Assembly: GCF_011759375.1 (NCBI RefSeq)
Contig: NZ_JAARML010000002.1
Coordinates: forward strand, 2,046,001 to 2,110,000
Direction of reading: 5' to 3'
DNA: 64,000 nt
From: Paraflavitalea devenefica
GTDB taxonomy: Bacteria; Bacteroidota; Bacteroidia; Chitinophagales; Chitinophagaceae
In this document: positions 8,842 through 17,527 of the stretch, piece after piece
Layout: the number at the start of each line of letters is the position of its first letter
Numbering within the stretch: position 1 is the stretch's first letter
The notes under the pieces: model-generated
Told to the model about the DNA's origin: nothing
Seen by the model: the letters and a program-made list of their open reading frames with translations, nothing else
Database searches by the model: none
Made by a program: the position numbers and the translations under genes

Positions 8842-9549
8842 ATGACAAAAGCCGAAGTAATGAAGGAGCTGCAATCGCTGGGCAGTAAAGAGGCGAAGGA
8901 AAGGTGGAGCAAGCATGGGGCCCGGGAACCCTTTTTCGGGGTGAAGGTGGAAGACCTGAAGAAGATCATGAAAAAGATCAAAAATGACCAGGCGCTGGCG
9001 CTGGAGTTGTATGAGACGGGAAACTCGGATGCCATGTACCTGGCCGGACTGGTAGCCGATGGAGCTAAGATGGCGAAGCAACAGCTGCAGGCCTGGGCTG
9101 ATCAGGCGCCCTGGTACATGATCAGTGAATATACCGTTCCCTGGGTGGCGTCTGAAAATGCCCACGGGCATGAACTGGCGCTGCAATGGATTGATAGTAA
9201 AAAGGAACATATAGCAGCCAGCGGCTGGAGCACCCTGGCAGGTTTACTGGCCATTAAGCCGGATACTGAAATTGATACAGAGGAAATAAAGTCGCTGCTG
9301 GATAGAGTGGAGAAAACGATCCATACAGCGCCCAACCGTACAAGGTATGCCATGAATGGTTTTGTGATTGCTGTGGGCGGCTATGTGCCCGTATTAACGG
9401 CACAGGCAATAGCTACCGCGAAGAAGATCGGGGTAGTAGAAGTGGATATGGGAGGTACAGCCTGCAAAGTACCCTTTGCGCCAGACTATATCCAGAAGAT
9501 GAAGGAGAAGGGATACCTTGGTAAAAAGCGGAAAACGATCAGGTGCTGA
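8842..9549 (+). CDS. DNA alkylation repair family protein (AlkD-like)
   Basis: The 235-residue protein is built of helical pairs and matches the DNA_alkylation_repair (AlkD/AlkC) superfamily. It opens with KEAKERWSKHGAREPFFGVKV, then has the SDAMYLAGLVADGAKM and ISEYTVPWVASEN segments and a Lys-rich C-terminus. AlkD enzymes use HEAT-like repeats to excise positively charged alkylated bases without flipping them. The conserved Trp and Asp of true AlkD cannot be placed with certainty, so the exact activity is open. The start was chosen from the promoter position; ATG 8824 would add six residues. Confidence 0.8.
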   Translation: MTKAEVMKELQSLGSKEAKERWSKHGAREPFFGVKVEDLKKIMKKIKNDQALALELYETGNSDAMYLAGLVADGAKMAKQQLQAWADQAPWYMISEYTVPWVASENAHGHELALQWIDSKKEHIAASGWSTLAGLLAIKPDTEIDTEEIKSLLDRVEKTIHTAPNRTRYAMNGFVIAVGGYVPVLTAQAIATAKKIGVVEVDMGGTACKVPFAPDYIQKMKEKGYLGKKRKTIRC

Positions 9550-9570
9550 GATCCGCGATCAAACGTCCAG

Positions 9571-9813
9571 CTACCAGGCGATGGTCACTTCATTTACCTC
9601 CATATAACTGTTCATGAAGATGCGGTCATTCAGATTCCGGATGGCGGCAGTTCCGGCATTGTTGTCCATTTCTATATAGGCGCAGCCTGTAGAATGGCCG
9701 GTTTCGGAATCCATCACAATGCGTGCAGAAATGACTTTACCGAATTGCAGGAAGAGCTGAAAAAGATGGTGGGCAGTCGTTTTCTTGTTGAGGTTACCAA
9801 CAAAAATATTCAT
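9571..9813 (-). CDS. Small RNA-binding protein with one RRM domain
   Basis: The 80-residue product is a single RNA recognition motif. RNP2 is IFVGNL (residues 3-8). The RNP1 position reads TGCAYIEM, so the usual aromatic at the first RNP1 binding position is replaced by Cys while a Tyr remains at the next. These short single-RRM proteins are frequent in Bacteroidota and cyanobacteria and are thought to act on cold-shock or mRNA-level control. ATG 9849 is an alternative start, but the RRM begins at 9813. It is convergent with the alkD-like gene, with 21 bp between stops. Confidence 0.88.
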   Translation of the reverse strand: MNIFVGNLNKKTTAHHLFQLFLQFGKVISARIVMDSETGHSTGCAYIEMDNNAGTAAIRNLNDRIFMNSYMEVNEVTIAW

Positions 9814-10145
9814 AAGAGTGGCTTTTGAAAGTGTACAATGAAACGGCACGGGGGTAGAGGGGACAGGAAAATGAAGTTAACCAAATATTACACATCAACC
9901 TAATTTGTTTTCACGGGAAAACAGGTGCGAAGAGCTTACTGGCATTGAAAATTAAGGCATTAGCTTTTATATTAAAAAAACGTTACTTTGCAATGCTCCC
10001 ACTTTAAAAAAGGCAGGTTTATCCTTGCCGGTGGGGCGTAGAGAATACATAATTTGTAGATCATATGTCAGCTCTGTTGGATATGGTATATTAATTTAGT
10101 GTGGTTAGTTTTTTGTTGTATATATTGAACCCTGCTGATCAAACG
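9814..10145. other. Intergenic region between divergent RRM and ketosynthase genes
   Basis: About 330 bp, AT-rich, holding the promoters of both flanking genes. A near-consensus motif, TTACTTTG (about 9985), and several T-runs are present. No RNA gene, repeat or further reading frame could be supported. Confidence 0.5.
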
Positions 10146-11213
10146 ATGCAAAGAACCATTATTACAGGAACCGGGAGTTATATTCCTTCCGTGATCAAAA
10201 AGAACAGTGATTTTATCTCCAATAGCTTTTATACGGAAGACAGGGGGCTCATAGACCGCCCCCAAGAGGAAATAGTGGATAAATTTAAGCAGATCACCGG
10301 TATTGAAGAGCGGCGTTATGCCTCTGATACCATTACCGCTTCTGATATGGCCATCCAGGCCGCCTTCCTCGCTATAAGGGACAGTGGTGTTGATCCGGAA
10401 ACGCTGGATCAGATTATTGTAGCGCATAATTACGGGGATGTGCTGCCCCATACTACACAAACTGATAATGTTCCCTCACTGGCATCACGGGTGAAGCAGG
10501 GATTGGGGATCAAAAACCCTTCCTGTATTCCATATGATATATTGTTTGGCTGCCCGGGCTGGCTGCAGGGCCTCATACAGGGCGACCTGTTTTGCCGGGC
10601 AGGCGCTGCCAAAAAATGCCTGGTCATTGGCACAGAAACTCTGTCGAGGGTGGTGGATGATCATGACAGGGACAGCATGATCTTTTCCGATGGAGCAGGG
10701 GCTTGTGTGATGGAATACAAGGAAGCAGGCGATAAGCATGGCATACTGAGCACCAGCACACGGTCCGATTGTGTGGAGGAAGCCGGGTATATCTATTTTG
10801 GTCAATCCAATGCGCCGGATGCAGATGCGGATACGCGTTATATTAAAATGAAAGGCCGGAAAGTATATGAATATGCCATTAAGTACGTGCCGGCAGCCAT
10901 GAAAGAATGCCTTGATAAAAGCGGTGTAGGCATCCATGAGCTGAAAAAGATCTTCATTCACCAGGCCAATGAGAAAATGGATGAAGGTATCGTGCGCGCT
11001 TTTTACAACCTGTACGGCGCCAAAGCTCCCCGTGATATTATGCCTATGTGTATCCACTGGCTGGGTAATAGTTCCGTAGCTACCATTCCTACCTTATATG
11101 ACCTGGTGCGCAGGAACAAACTAACGGAGCATGCCCTGAAACCGGGCGATGTCATCCTGTTTGCATCAGTAGGCGCGGGTATGAACATTAATGCGGTTTG
11201 TTACCGGTATTAG
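10146..11213 (+). CDS. 3-oxoacyl-ACP synthase III family protein (FabH-like)
   Basis: The 355-residue protein is a thiolase-fold ketosynthase of the FabH family. The catalytic triad is present: Cys136 in LFGCPGW, His in FIHQAN and Asn in WLGNSSVATIPTL. The C-terminus GDVILFASVGAGMNIN matches the glycine-rich end of KASIII. The enzyme condenses an acyl-CoA with malonyl-ACP, either as the first step of fatty acid synthesis or in a secondary pathway such as flexirubin or alkene synthesis. The isolated position, away from fab genes, suggests a side pathway. A 15-codon upstream extension exists, but MQRTIITGTG is the natural N-terminus. Confidence 0.93.
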   Translation: MQRTIITGTGSYIPSVIKKNSDFISNSFYTEDRGLIDRPQEEIVDKFKQITGIEERRYASDTITASDMAIQAAFLAIRDSGVDPETLDQIIVAHNYGDVLPHTTQTDNVPSLASRVKQGLGIKNPSCIPYDILFGCPGWLQGLIQGDLFCRAGAAKKCLVIGTETLSRVVDDHDRDSMIFSDGAGACVMEYKEAGDKHGILSTSTRSDCVEEAGYIYFGQSNAPDADADTRYIKMKGRKVYEYAIKYVPAAMKECLDKSGVGIHELKKIFIHQANEKMDEGIVRAFYNLYGAKAPRDIMPMCIHWLGNSSVATIPTLYDLVRRNKLTEHALKPGDVILFASVGAGMNINAVCYRY

Positions 11214-11669
11214 TAAAAATACTATTCATTCCCGTTATATTGTTTTCTGCTAATATAGCTTAGTATTCGGTTAATTGAGGTAATTCAAGCGTTGAGGTAA
11301 TAGTGTTACTTCACAGTACTATCTTTTTTAACTAACAAAACTGCTTGCAACTATGGAAAAATGTCCAATAGACTATTCGTAAGGGTATTCCTGTACCTTT
11401 TTTTATCCTGATTTATTTGTGTGTTCCTGCGATAACGCTCCTTACTATTCTTCCCAATCTTTACCTCCGATACGACTACACAGCAGGAATCCGATAAGTC
11501 GCTGCTATAAGTGAATAAGACGCAAAGGGCATTGCCATGCCCATCAACATTGCTATGACTGCATTGCTGCAGGGATCGGTGATCCCCGTAACAATAGCTT
11601 GTACTGTCATGCCTGCAGGTATGGCGATGGCGAAGTATTGCTGATTATTCACTAATTAAACCTTATATC
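11214..11669. other. Intergenic region before the secreted-enzyme cluster
   Basis: About 455 bp. TTGAGGTAAT occurs twice with a short gap around 11275-11302 and may be a binding site. A 35-codon frame beginning near 11538 lacks any recognisable feature and is not called. The promoter of the large modular-enzyme cluster should lie here, but no clear TAnnTTTG was found. Confidence 0.4.
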
Positions 11670-13340
11670 ATGAAGCAGCTTTATGCTTTCCTTATTTTCC
11701 TGCTGATGGTTTCCGCGCTACAGGCGCAGGTAACACTCTCTGCAGATGGCCCGGGCAACACCTACTCATTGATCGAGTCAAAAGGCTTTGGCATTGAAAG
11801 CCCCGATTGCCGGCATACTTCTTTTGGTCCGCATGTGACCGAAGTATTCGATAACATACTGGGCAAAAATGTTTTTGTATTCCATAGTCACCCGGTTGCG
11901 GATGATGATCGCTGCGGTGCTGACGACCGTGTGCGGATGGAGATCAAAGGGGGCAGTGGCTCACCGGCGGCCATGCAGCATACGCAGGGGCAAACAGCTT
12001 ATTACCGCTGGAAGTTCAAGCTGGATGCCGGCTTCATTCCCTCCAGCCGCTTTACCCATATTTTCCAGATCAAGGCCATCGAAGGTGATGCCGGCGCTCC
12101 GCTGATCACCATTACGCCGAGGGCAGGCAATCCGCAGAAAATGCAGATCATTCACAGTGCGGGAGAAGGCAGCGGTAGCCTGGGCACGGTGCACCAGGTA
12201 GACCTGGCGCCTTTTAAAGGCACCTGGGTGGAAGCCTATGTAAAATACAAAAGCAGTGAAGGCAGCGCCGGTACTTTTGAGATTACCATCAAAAGGATCA
12301 GTGATGGCGTTACCCTGCTTTCTTATAGCCGTACAGGCATTGATATGTGGCGTACGGATGCCGATTACAACCGTCCAAAATGGGGTGTTTACCGCGGTAA
12401 GGATGATGTGCTGCGCGATGAGCAGGTGCGCTTTGCCGATTTCTGTATATCAGAAACCAGCGAAAGCCAGTGTCCCAGCAGCATTGGCGGCAACCCGCCC
12501 GGAGGTGGAGATGTTAACCTGGCGCCTGCCAATGATGCTTATGTAAGGGATGGCACCAATGCCGGTACGGCATTCGGATCCACAGATGCTGCTTCATTGG
12601 TGACCAAACTGGCTCCTTCGGGCCAGCTTAACAATAACCGCGAAGCCTACCTTGCATTCGATGCGGCTTCAGTAAGCGGTACTATTTCCGCGGTTACACT
12701 ACGTGTATATGGCCGTACGGAAGATGACCGGGATGCCAATGTGCCGGTAGCGTTATATGCAGTTGCCAATACCGGCTGGAGCGAATCATCCATCACCTGG
12801 AACAATAAACCGGCTGCCGGGACCACAGCGCTGGCCACCGCTACGGTTACCGATGAAACAGGCCGGTATTATACCTGGAACGTGACCAGCTATGTGCAAA
12901 GCGAAATAGCAGCAGGACGTCCCGTGGTATCCTTTGTATTAAAGAATACCCAAACTACTGACGGGCGCCTTTTGTGGAATTCAAAAGAAACAGGTTCCAA
13001 TCCTCCGCAACTGGCGGTCACCACCACTACTTCCCTGCAATCACAAAGACAGTTGTTGCAGGCAACAGCCGAAGAAGACGCAAAGGAAATGACTTTGATA
13101 ACCTACCCCAATCCTTTCCGGCAAAACAATACCATTACATTCCAACTGGTTGCCGGCGGGCCAACGCAGTTGGCTGCCTATGATATGACCGGGAAGCAAG
13201 TGGCGGTATTGGTCAACGGCCGTTTAGCGGCCGGTACACACCGTGCTTACCTGAAGCCCGATGCCTTGCCGGCAGGTGTATACCTGCTGCGGCTGGTAAA
13301 CAATGGGAAAACAATAACCCATAAGCTCGTAAAGGAATAA
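11670..13340 (+). CDS. Secreted jelly-roll polysaccharide lyase-like protein with DNRLRE (CBM96) module and T9SS tail
   Basis: This 556-residue protein has a signal peptide (MKQLYAFLIFLLMVSALQA) and an N-terminal beta-jelly-roll domain to about residue 275. Words such as DDRVRMEIK, YYRWKFKLD and FTHIFQIKA, and the close DEQVRFADFCIS, are typical of lyase-like jelly rolls of the PL7/13/14/20 kind. The exact family cannot be fixed by eye. A DNRLRE domain follows (about residues 285-450; DAYVRDGTNA, TWNNKP). The T9SS type A sorting domain ends the chain (TYPNPF, GVYLLRL, KLVKE). It is the first gene of the five-gene cluster; a long hairpin separates it from the next gene. Confidence 0.75.
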   Translation: MKQLYAFLIFLLMVSALQAQVTLSADGPGNTYSLIESKGFGIESPDCRHTSFGPHVTEVFDNILGKNVFVFHSHPVADDDRCGADDRVRMEIKGGSGSPAAMQHTQGQTAYYRWKFKLDAGFIPSSRFTHIFQIKAIEGDAGAPLITITPRAGNPQKMQIIHSAGEGSGSLGTVHQVDLAPFKGTWVEAYVKYKSSEGSAGTFEITIKRISDGVTLLSYSRTGIDMWRTDADYNRPKWGVYRGKDDVLRDEQVRFADFCISETSESQCPSSIGGNPPGGGDVNLAPANDAYVRDGTNAGTAFGSTDAASLVTKLAPSGQLNNNREAYLAFDAASVSGTISAVTLRVYGRTEDDRDANVPVALYAVANTGWSESSITWNNKPAAGTTALATATVTDETGRYYTWNVTSYVQSEIAAGRPVVSFVLKNTQTTDGRLLWNSKETGSNPPQLAVTTTTSLQSQRQLLQATAEEDAKEMTLITYPNPFRQNNTITFQLVAGGPTQLAAYDMTGKQVAVLVNGRLAAGTHRAYLKPDALPAGVYLLRLVNNGKTITHKLVKE

Positions 13341-13348
13341 ACAATCCT

Positions 13349-13389
13349 ACAAATGGTGAGCCGCCTTTGAAAGGCGACCCACCATTTGT
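13349..13389 (+). terminator. Strong intercistronic hairpin
   Basis: ACAAATGGTG (13349-13358) pairs perfectly with CACCATTTGT (13380-13389), and inside it CGCCTT pairs with AAGGCG. There is no T-run after it, so it may limit readthrough, act as an RNA processing site or stabilise the upstream mRNA rather than fully terminate. Confidence 0.6.
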
Positions 13390-13437
13390 ATCCATTCACG
13401 TCCACCAAAACCAATCAATATGAAAAAAGAAGGTCGC

Positions 13438-16400
13438 ATGAGAAAATTCCGGCAGCTATTCATAAGCTGCCTTTTATTGTTGCTGGTACACTATGGCCTG
13501 GCGCAAACATTGCCTGCCAATTTTCAGCGGGTACTGGTGACAGGAAGCATTACGGGGCCTACTGCAATGGCCTTTACACCGGACGGCCGGGTGCTGGTAT
13601 GCCAGCAGAACGGGCAACTGCGGGTGGTAAAAAATGGCAGCTTATTGTCTACGCCCGCCGTTACCTTATCGGTCAACACCAGCGGGGAACGCGGGCTCAT
13701 TGGCGTTGCGGTAGACCCCAACTTTGCCAGCAACCAATACATTTACCTGTATTATACGCATACTTCTGGTCCGCATAACCGCCTGAGCCGGTTTACCATG
13801 ACGGGTGATGTAGCGGGATCAGAATTAGCGATACTGGACCTGCCTACGCTGAGCGGCATTTACCACAATGGTGGCGGACTAGCGTTTGGTAATGATGGTA
13901 AATTATATGTGGCCGTGGGAGAGAACCAGGTAGGTTCCAATTCGCAGAACCTGGACAATTACCTGGGTAAATTATTACGTATTAATTCCGATGGATCGGT
14001 GCCGGCAGGAAATCCTTTTACGGGTAACGCGGCACGCAGCCGTATCTGGGCTTATGGTTTACGCAACCCTTTTACCATAGCTTCTGATCCGGTAACGGGT
14101 AAAATATTTGTAAATGATGTGGGCAATGCTACCTGGGAAGAGATCAATGATGCCACTACCAGTGGCCGCAATTTTGGCTGGCCCGATAAAGAGGGTATGT
14201 GTACCAGTGGCTGTACAGGATATACCAATCCTATTTATGTATACGCCACCAATCGCGATGATCCACCACCTAATGGACAAGGCTGTGCTATTAACGGCGG
14301 TACTTTCTTCAACGGCGGCATCAGCAATTGGCCGGCGGTGTATAATGGTAAATACTTCTTCCTGGACTATTGTGGTTCCTGGATTGATTACATCAATCCC
14401 ACTTCTCCTTCACGGGTATCATTTGGTACAGGGCTAAGCAGCGGACTGGTATACATCAAGCAGGGAACAGACGGGAACCTGTATTACCTGCGCCGTGACA
14501 ATAGTTCCCTGTACAGGATCGTGTACACAGGCAACCAGGCGCCTACCATTACTACACAACCGCAAAATATTTCAGTGCCGGTGGGAGGCACCGCTACCTT
14601 TACCGTAGCAGCTACCGGCAGCCCGGCGCCGACTTACCAGTGGCGGAAAGGCACTACCAATATTGCAGGCGCTACCGGCACTTCCTATACCATCACCAAT
14701 GTACAAACCTCCCATGCCGGTCAGTACAATGTAGTAGTGACCAACAGTGCCGGAACGGTGACCAGCAGCAATGCCACGCTTACCGTTACCCAACCCAATA
14801 CCTTACCGGTAGCAACAGTAAGCAGTCCGGCCAATGGTGCACTGTTCAGGTCGGGGGATGTGATCAGCTTTAGCGGTACCGGTACAGATAGCGAAGATGG
14901 AACACTGCCTGGCAGTGCGTTTGAATGGTGGGTTGATTTTCACCATGCCACACACGTACATCCTGGTCCACAGCTCACGGATGGCGTAACCAGTGGTTCC
15001 TTCACGTCCAATCTGTCGGGGCACAATGAAACCAATATCTGGTACCGCATTTATTGCGCGGTGCAGGACTCCCAGGGCGGACGCGATACTTCCTATGTAG
15101 AAATATTCCCGGTCACCTCTAATCTTACGCTGCAAACACAGCCGGCAGGATTGCAGGTACGACTGGATGCTGTGCCATTCACAGCGCCTTATACCACAGA
15201 GGCTATTTCCGGGGCAACGAGACCCATCGTCGCCATTTCACCGCAAACCCTGAATGGGGTAACTTATATTTTTGACCACTGGAGCCAGGGCGGTGCTGCT
15301 GCACAGGATATCACCATTACGGATAATGATGTTACCTATACAGCGCATTATCGCGTGGCGCCACCACCCGTAAATATCACACCGGTACATGATGCCTATG
15401 TACGGGATGGCACCAACGCGGCCATTACACATGGCACTACCGATTCCACGTTATTGATCACCAAAGTATCGCCGGCCGGGCAACTGAACAATGCCCGCGA
15501 AGCTTACCTGCAGTTTGATCTTTCGTCTATTAGCGGTAATATATCGTCGGTGACATTGCGGGTATATGGTAAAGTAGATGGTACGGCCGTTCCTTCTGTA
15601 TTGGTAGGCGTGTACCCGGTAGCCAATACTACCTGGACAGAGAATGCCATTACCTGGAATAATAAACCTGCTACAGGTACTGAACTGGCCAATGCTACGG
15701 TGACCAATACCGCTTATTCCTATATCACCTGGGACGTTACCAATTATGTGAAGAGCGAATTGCTGGCAGGCCGCACCAAAGTGTCGTTGGCCATGAAGAG
15801 TCTGGTGGCGCATGATCCACGTATATTCTGGAACTCATCAGAGTTTGGTTCCAACCCACCGCAGTTGTCACTCATCGTTGAAGGTGGCAATGTGGCCCCC
15901 ACAGTCAGCATTACGGCGCCGGCCAACAATGCAGTGTTCACAGCACCCGCTTCCGTTACCATTAATGCAACGGCCGCCGACAGCGATGGCAGTGTGCGGA
16001 GGGTGGAATTCTTTAACGGAACCACCAGTCTGGGTATAGACAGTACGGCTCCTTATGCTTTCACCTGGAATAATGTACCACAAGGTACTTATACGCTCAC
16101 CGCGAAAGCTACCGACGATAGCAGTGCTGTTACTACTTCTGCACCGGTAAATATTACCGTGCAGGCTCCGCCAACCTGTACGCCGGTCACCGCCAGTGCC
16201 GATGACGGCAATGTGGCGGCCAATGTATTGGACAATGACCTCAATACCCGCTGGAGTGCCAACGGCGACGGGCAGTGGATACAGCTTTGCCTGAGTGATA
16301 CATTTACCATAACAGGCGTGCAGATCGCCTTCTACAGCGGTAATGTACGTACTTCCACCTTCGACGTATTGGTGGGCAATGATGGCGCTAACTGGACTAC

Positions 16401-17400
16401 GGCAGCTACAGGCCGTGTGAGCAGCGGTACTTCCTTAAACCTGGAGACTTTCACGTTTGCTGCACAGACCGGTAAATATGTACGTATCGTAGGGCATGGC
16501 AACAGTGTGAACCTGTGGAACAGTTATACAGAAGTGAAAGTGCAAACCAGCACCGGCGGCGGTCAGGAATACACCTTGTCGCCTACACAGGATGCTTATG
16601 TACGCGATGGCACCAATGCAGCCATTACACATGGAGTGACTGATTCTACCTTGCTGATCACGAAAGTATCACCGGCAGGTCAGTTGAATAATGCACGGGA
16701 AGCCTACCTCAGCTTTAACCTGTCTTCCGTAAGTGGAACTGCTTCATCCGTGTTATTAAAAGTATACGGCAAAGTAGATGGCACTGCAGTGCCCAGTGTA
16801 CTGGTGGGTGTATTTTCTGTGGCCAATACCAGCTGGACAGAAGCGGCCATTACCTGGAACAACAAACCGGCTTCAGGAGCTACTGCCCTGGATACCGTTA
16901 CAGTGACCAATACCGCTTATGCGTATTATACTTTTGATGTAACCAGCTATGTACAAAGTGAACTGGCGGCAGGCCGCACCACCGTATCCTTTGCCATGAA
17001 GAGCCTGGTGGCGCATGACCCGCGTATATTCTGGAATTCATCAGAGTTTGGCTCCAATCCGCCGCAACTGGTGGTGAACACCGGCACGCAGCTTACACAG
17101 CAGTCCGGTCAGATGCTGACAATAGAAGAAGATAAAACAGCTACCGGTTTGGCGTTAAACAGCTTTCCCAATCCTTTCGGGACAAGCAGTACCATTACTT
17201 TCTCCCTGAAAAAAAGTGGTTATACAACACTGGCCGTGTATGACCTGCAGGGCAGGCAGGTGGCAATGCTGCTACAGGCACGCTTAGCTGCCGGAGAGCA
17301 CAGAACAAGGTTTGTGCCGGGCAAACTGGCAGCCGGCGTGTATGTATTGAAACTGGTACAGGAGGGCAAGGTAACAACACGTAAACTGCTGAAAGAATAA
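13438..17400 (+). CDS. Secreted multidomain PQQ-type glucose/sorbosone dehydrogenase-like protein with CBM-type modules and T9SS tail
   Basis: The product has 1320 residues from the 13438 start (MRKFRQLF; ATG 13420 adds six). After a signal peptide there is a six-bladed GSDH/sorbosone dehydrogenase-type propeller to about residue 365 (HNGGGLAFGNDGKLYVAVGE, GLRNPFTIASD). Next come an Ig-like domain (about 370-455), a PKD/Ig-like pair, a DNRLRE module, a Big_9-like domain (VRRVEFFNGTTSLG), an F5/8C discoidin module (NDLNTRWSANGDGQW), a second DNRLRE module and a T9SS type A tail. The family oxidises sugars with PQQ. Coupling to lyases suggests oxidation of released sugars or attachment to the glycan surface; that is inference. 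Not every propeller of this kind is an active dehydrogenase. Confidence 0.85.
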   Translation: MRKFRQLFISCLLLLLVHYGLAQTLPANFQRVLVTGSITGPTAMAFTPDGRVLVCQQNGQLRVVKNGSLLSTPAVTLSVNTSGERGLIGVAVDPNFASNQYIYLYYTHTSGPHNRLSRFTMTGDVAGSELAILDLPTLSGIYHNGGGLAFGNDGKLYVAVGENQVGSNSQNLDNYLGKLLRINSDGSVPAGNPFTGNAARSRIWAYGLRNPFTIASDPVTGKIFVNDVGNATWEEINDATTSGRNFGWPDKEGMCTSGCTGYTNPIYVYATNRDDPPPNGQGCAINGGTFFNGGISNWPAVYNGKYFFLDYCGSWIDYINPTSPSRVSFGTGLSSGLVYIKQGTDGNLYYLRRDNSSLYRIVYTGNQAPTITTQPQNISVPVGGTATFTVAATGSPAPTYQWRKGTTNIAGATGTSYTITNVQTSHAGQYNVVVTNSAGTVTSSNATLTVTQPNTLPVATVSSPANGALFRSGDVISFSGTGTDSEDGTLPGSAFEWWVDFHHATHVHPGPQLTDGVTSGSFTSNLSGHNETNIWYRIYCAVQDSQGGRDTSYVEIFPVTSNLTLQTQPAGLQVRLDAVPFTAPYTTEAISGATRPIVAISPQTLNGVTYIFDHWSQGGAAAQDITITDNDVTYTAHYRVAPPPVNITPVHDAYVRDGTNAAITHGTTDSTLLITKVSPAGQLNNAREAYLQFDLSSISGNISSVTLRVYGKVDGTAVPSVLVGVYPVANTTWTENAITWNNKPATGTELANATVTNTAYSYITWDVTNYVKSELLAGRTKVSLAMKSLVAHDPRIFWNSSEFGSNPPQLSLIVEGGNVAPTVSITAPANNAVFTAPASVTINATAADSDGSVRRVEFFNGTTSLGIDSTAPYAFTWNNVPQGTYTLTAKATDDSSAVTTSAPVNITVQAPPTCTPVTASADDGNVAANVLDNDLNTRWSANGDGQWIQLCLSDTFTITGVQIAFYSGNVRTSTFDVLVGNDGANWTTAATGRVSSGTSLNLETFTFAAQTGKYVRIVGHGNSVNLWNSYTEVKVQTSTGGGQEYTLSPTQDAYVRDGTNAAITHGVTDSTLLITKVSPAGQLNNAREAYLSFNLSSVSGTASSVLLKVYGKVDGTAVPSVLVGVFSVANTSWTEAAITWNNKPASGATALDTVTVTNTAYAYYTFDVTSYVQSELAAGRTTVSFAMKSLVAHDPRIFWNSSEFGSNPPQLVVNTGTQLTQQSGQMLTIEEDKTATGLALNSFPNPFGTSSTITFSLKKSGYTTLAVYDLQGRQVAMLLQARLAAGEHRTRFVPGKLAAGVYVLKLVQEGKVTTRKLLKE

Positions 17401-17414
17401 GGGTATCCATGTAC

Positions 17415-17486
17415 AATGTGCGGATGTGCGTCTGTTTTTTAATCATGAAGTAGTAAAGACGTATACGCATGTCCGCACATTTTTAA
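17415..17486 (+). terminator. Long intercistronic hairpin with T-run
   Basis: AATGTGCGGA (17415-17424) is the exact reverse complement of TCCGCACATT (17472-17481), and the sequence continues with TTTT. A shorter complementary pair (GCGTCT and AGACGT) lies inside. It sits between the dehydrogenase and PL6 genes and probably attenuates transcription. Confidence 0.6.
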
Positions 17487-17527
17487 AACCGGCACATTTC
17501 TTTATCGCACTACATAATACAACAAGC

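Noticed and set aside
11538..11645. Small 35-codon gene in the 11.2-11.7 kb gap
   Set aside because: No homology, no start signal, and composition does not differ from the gap.
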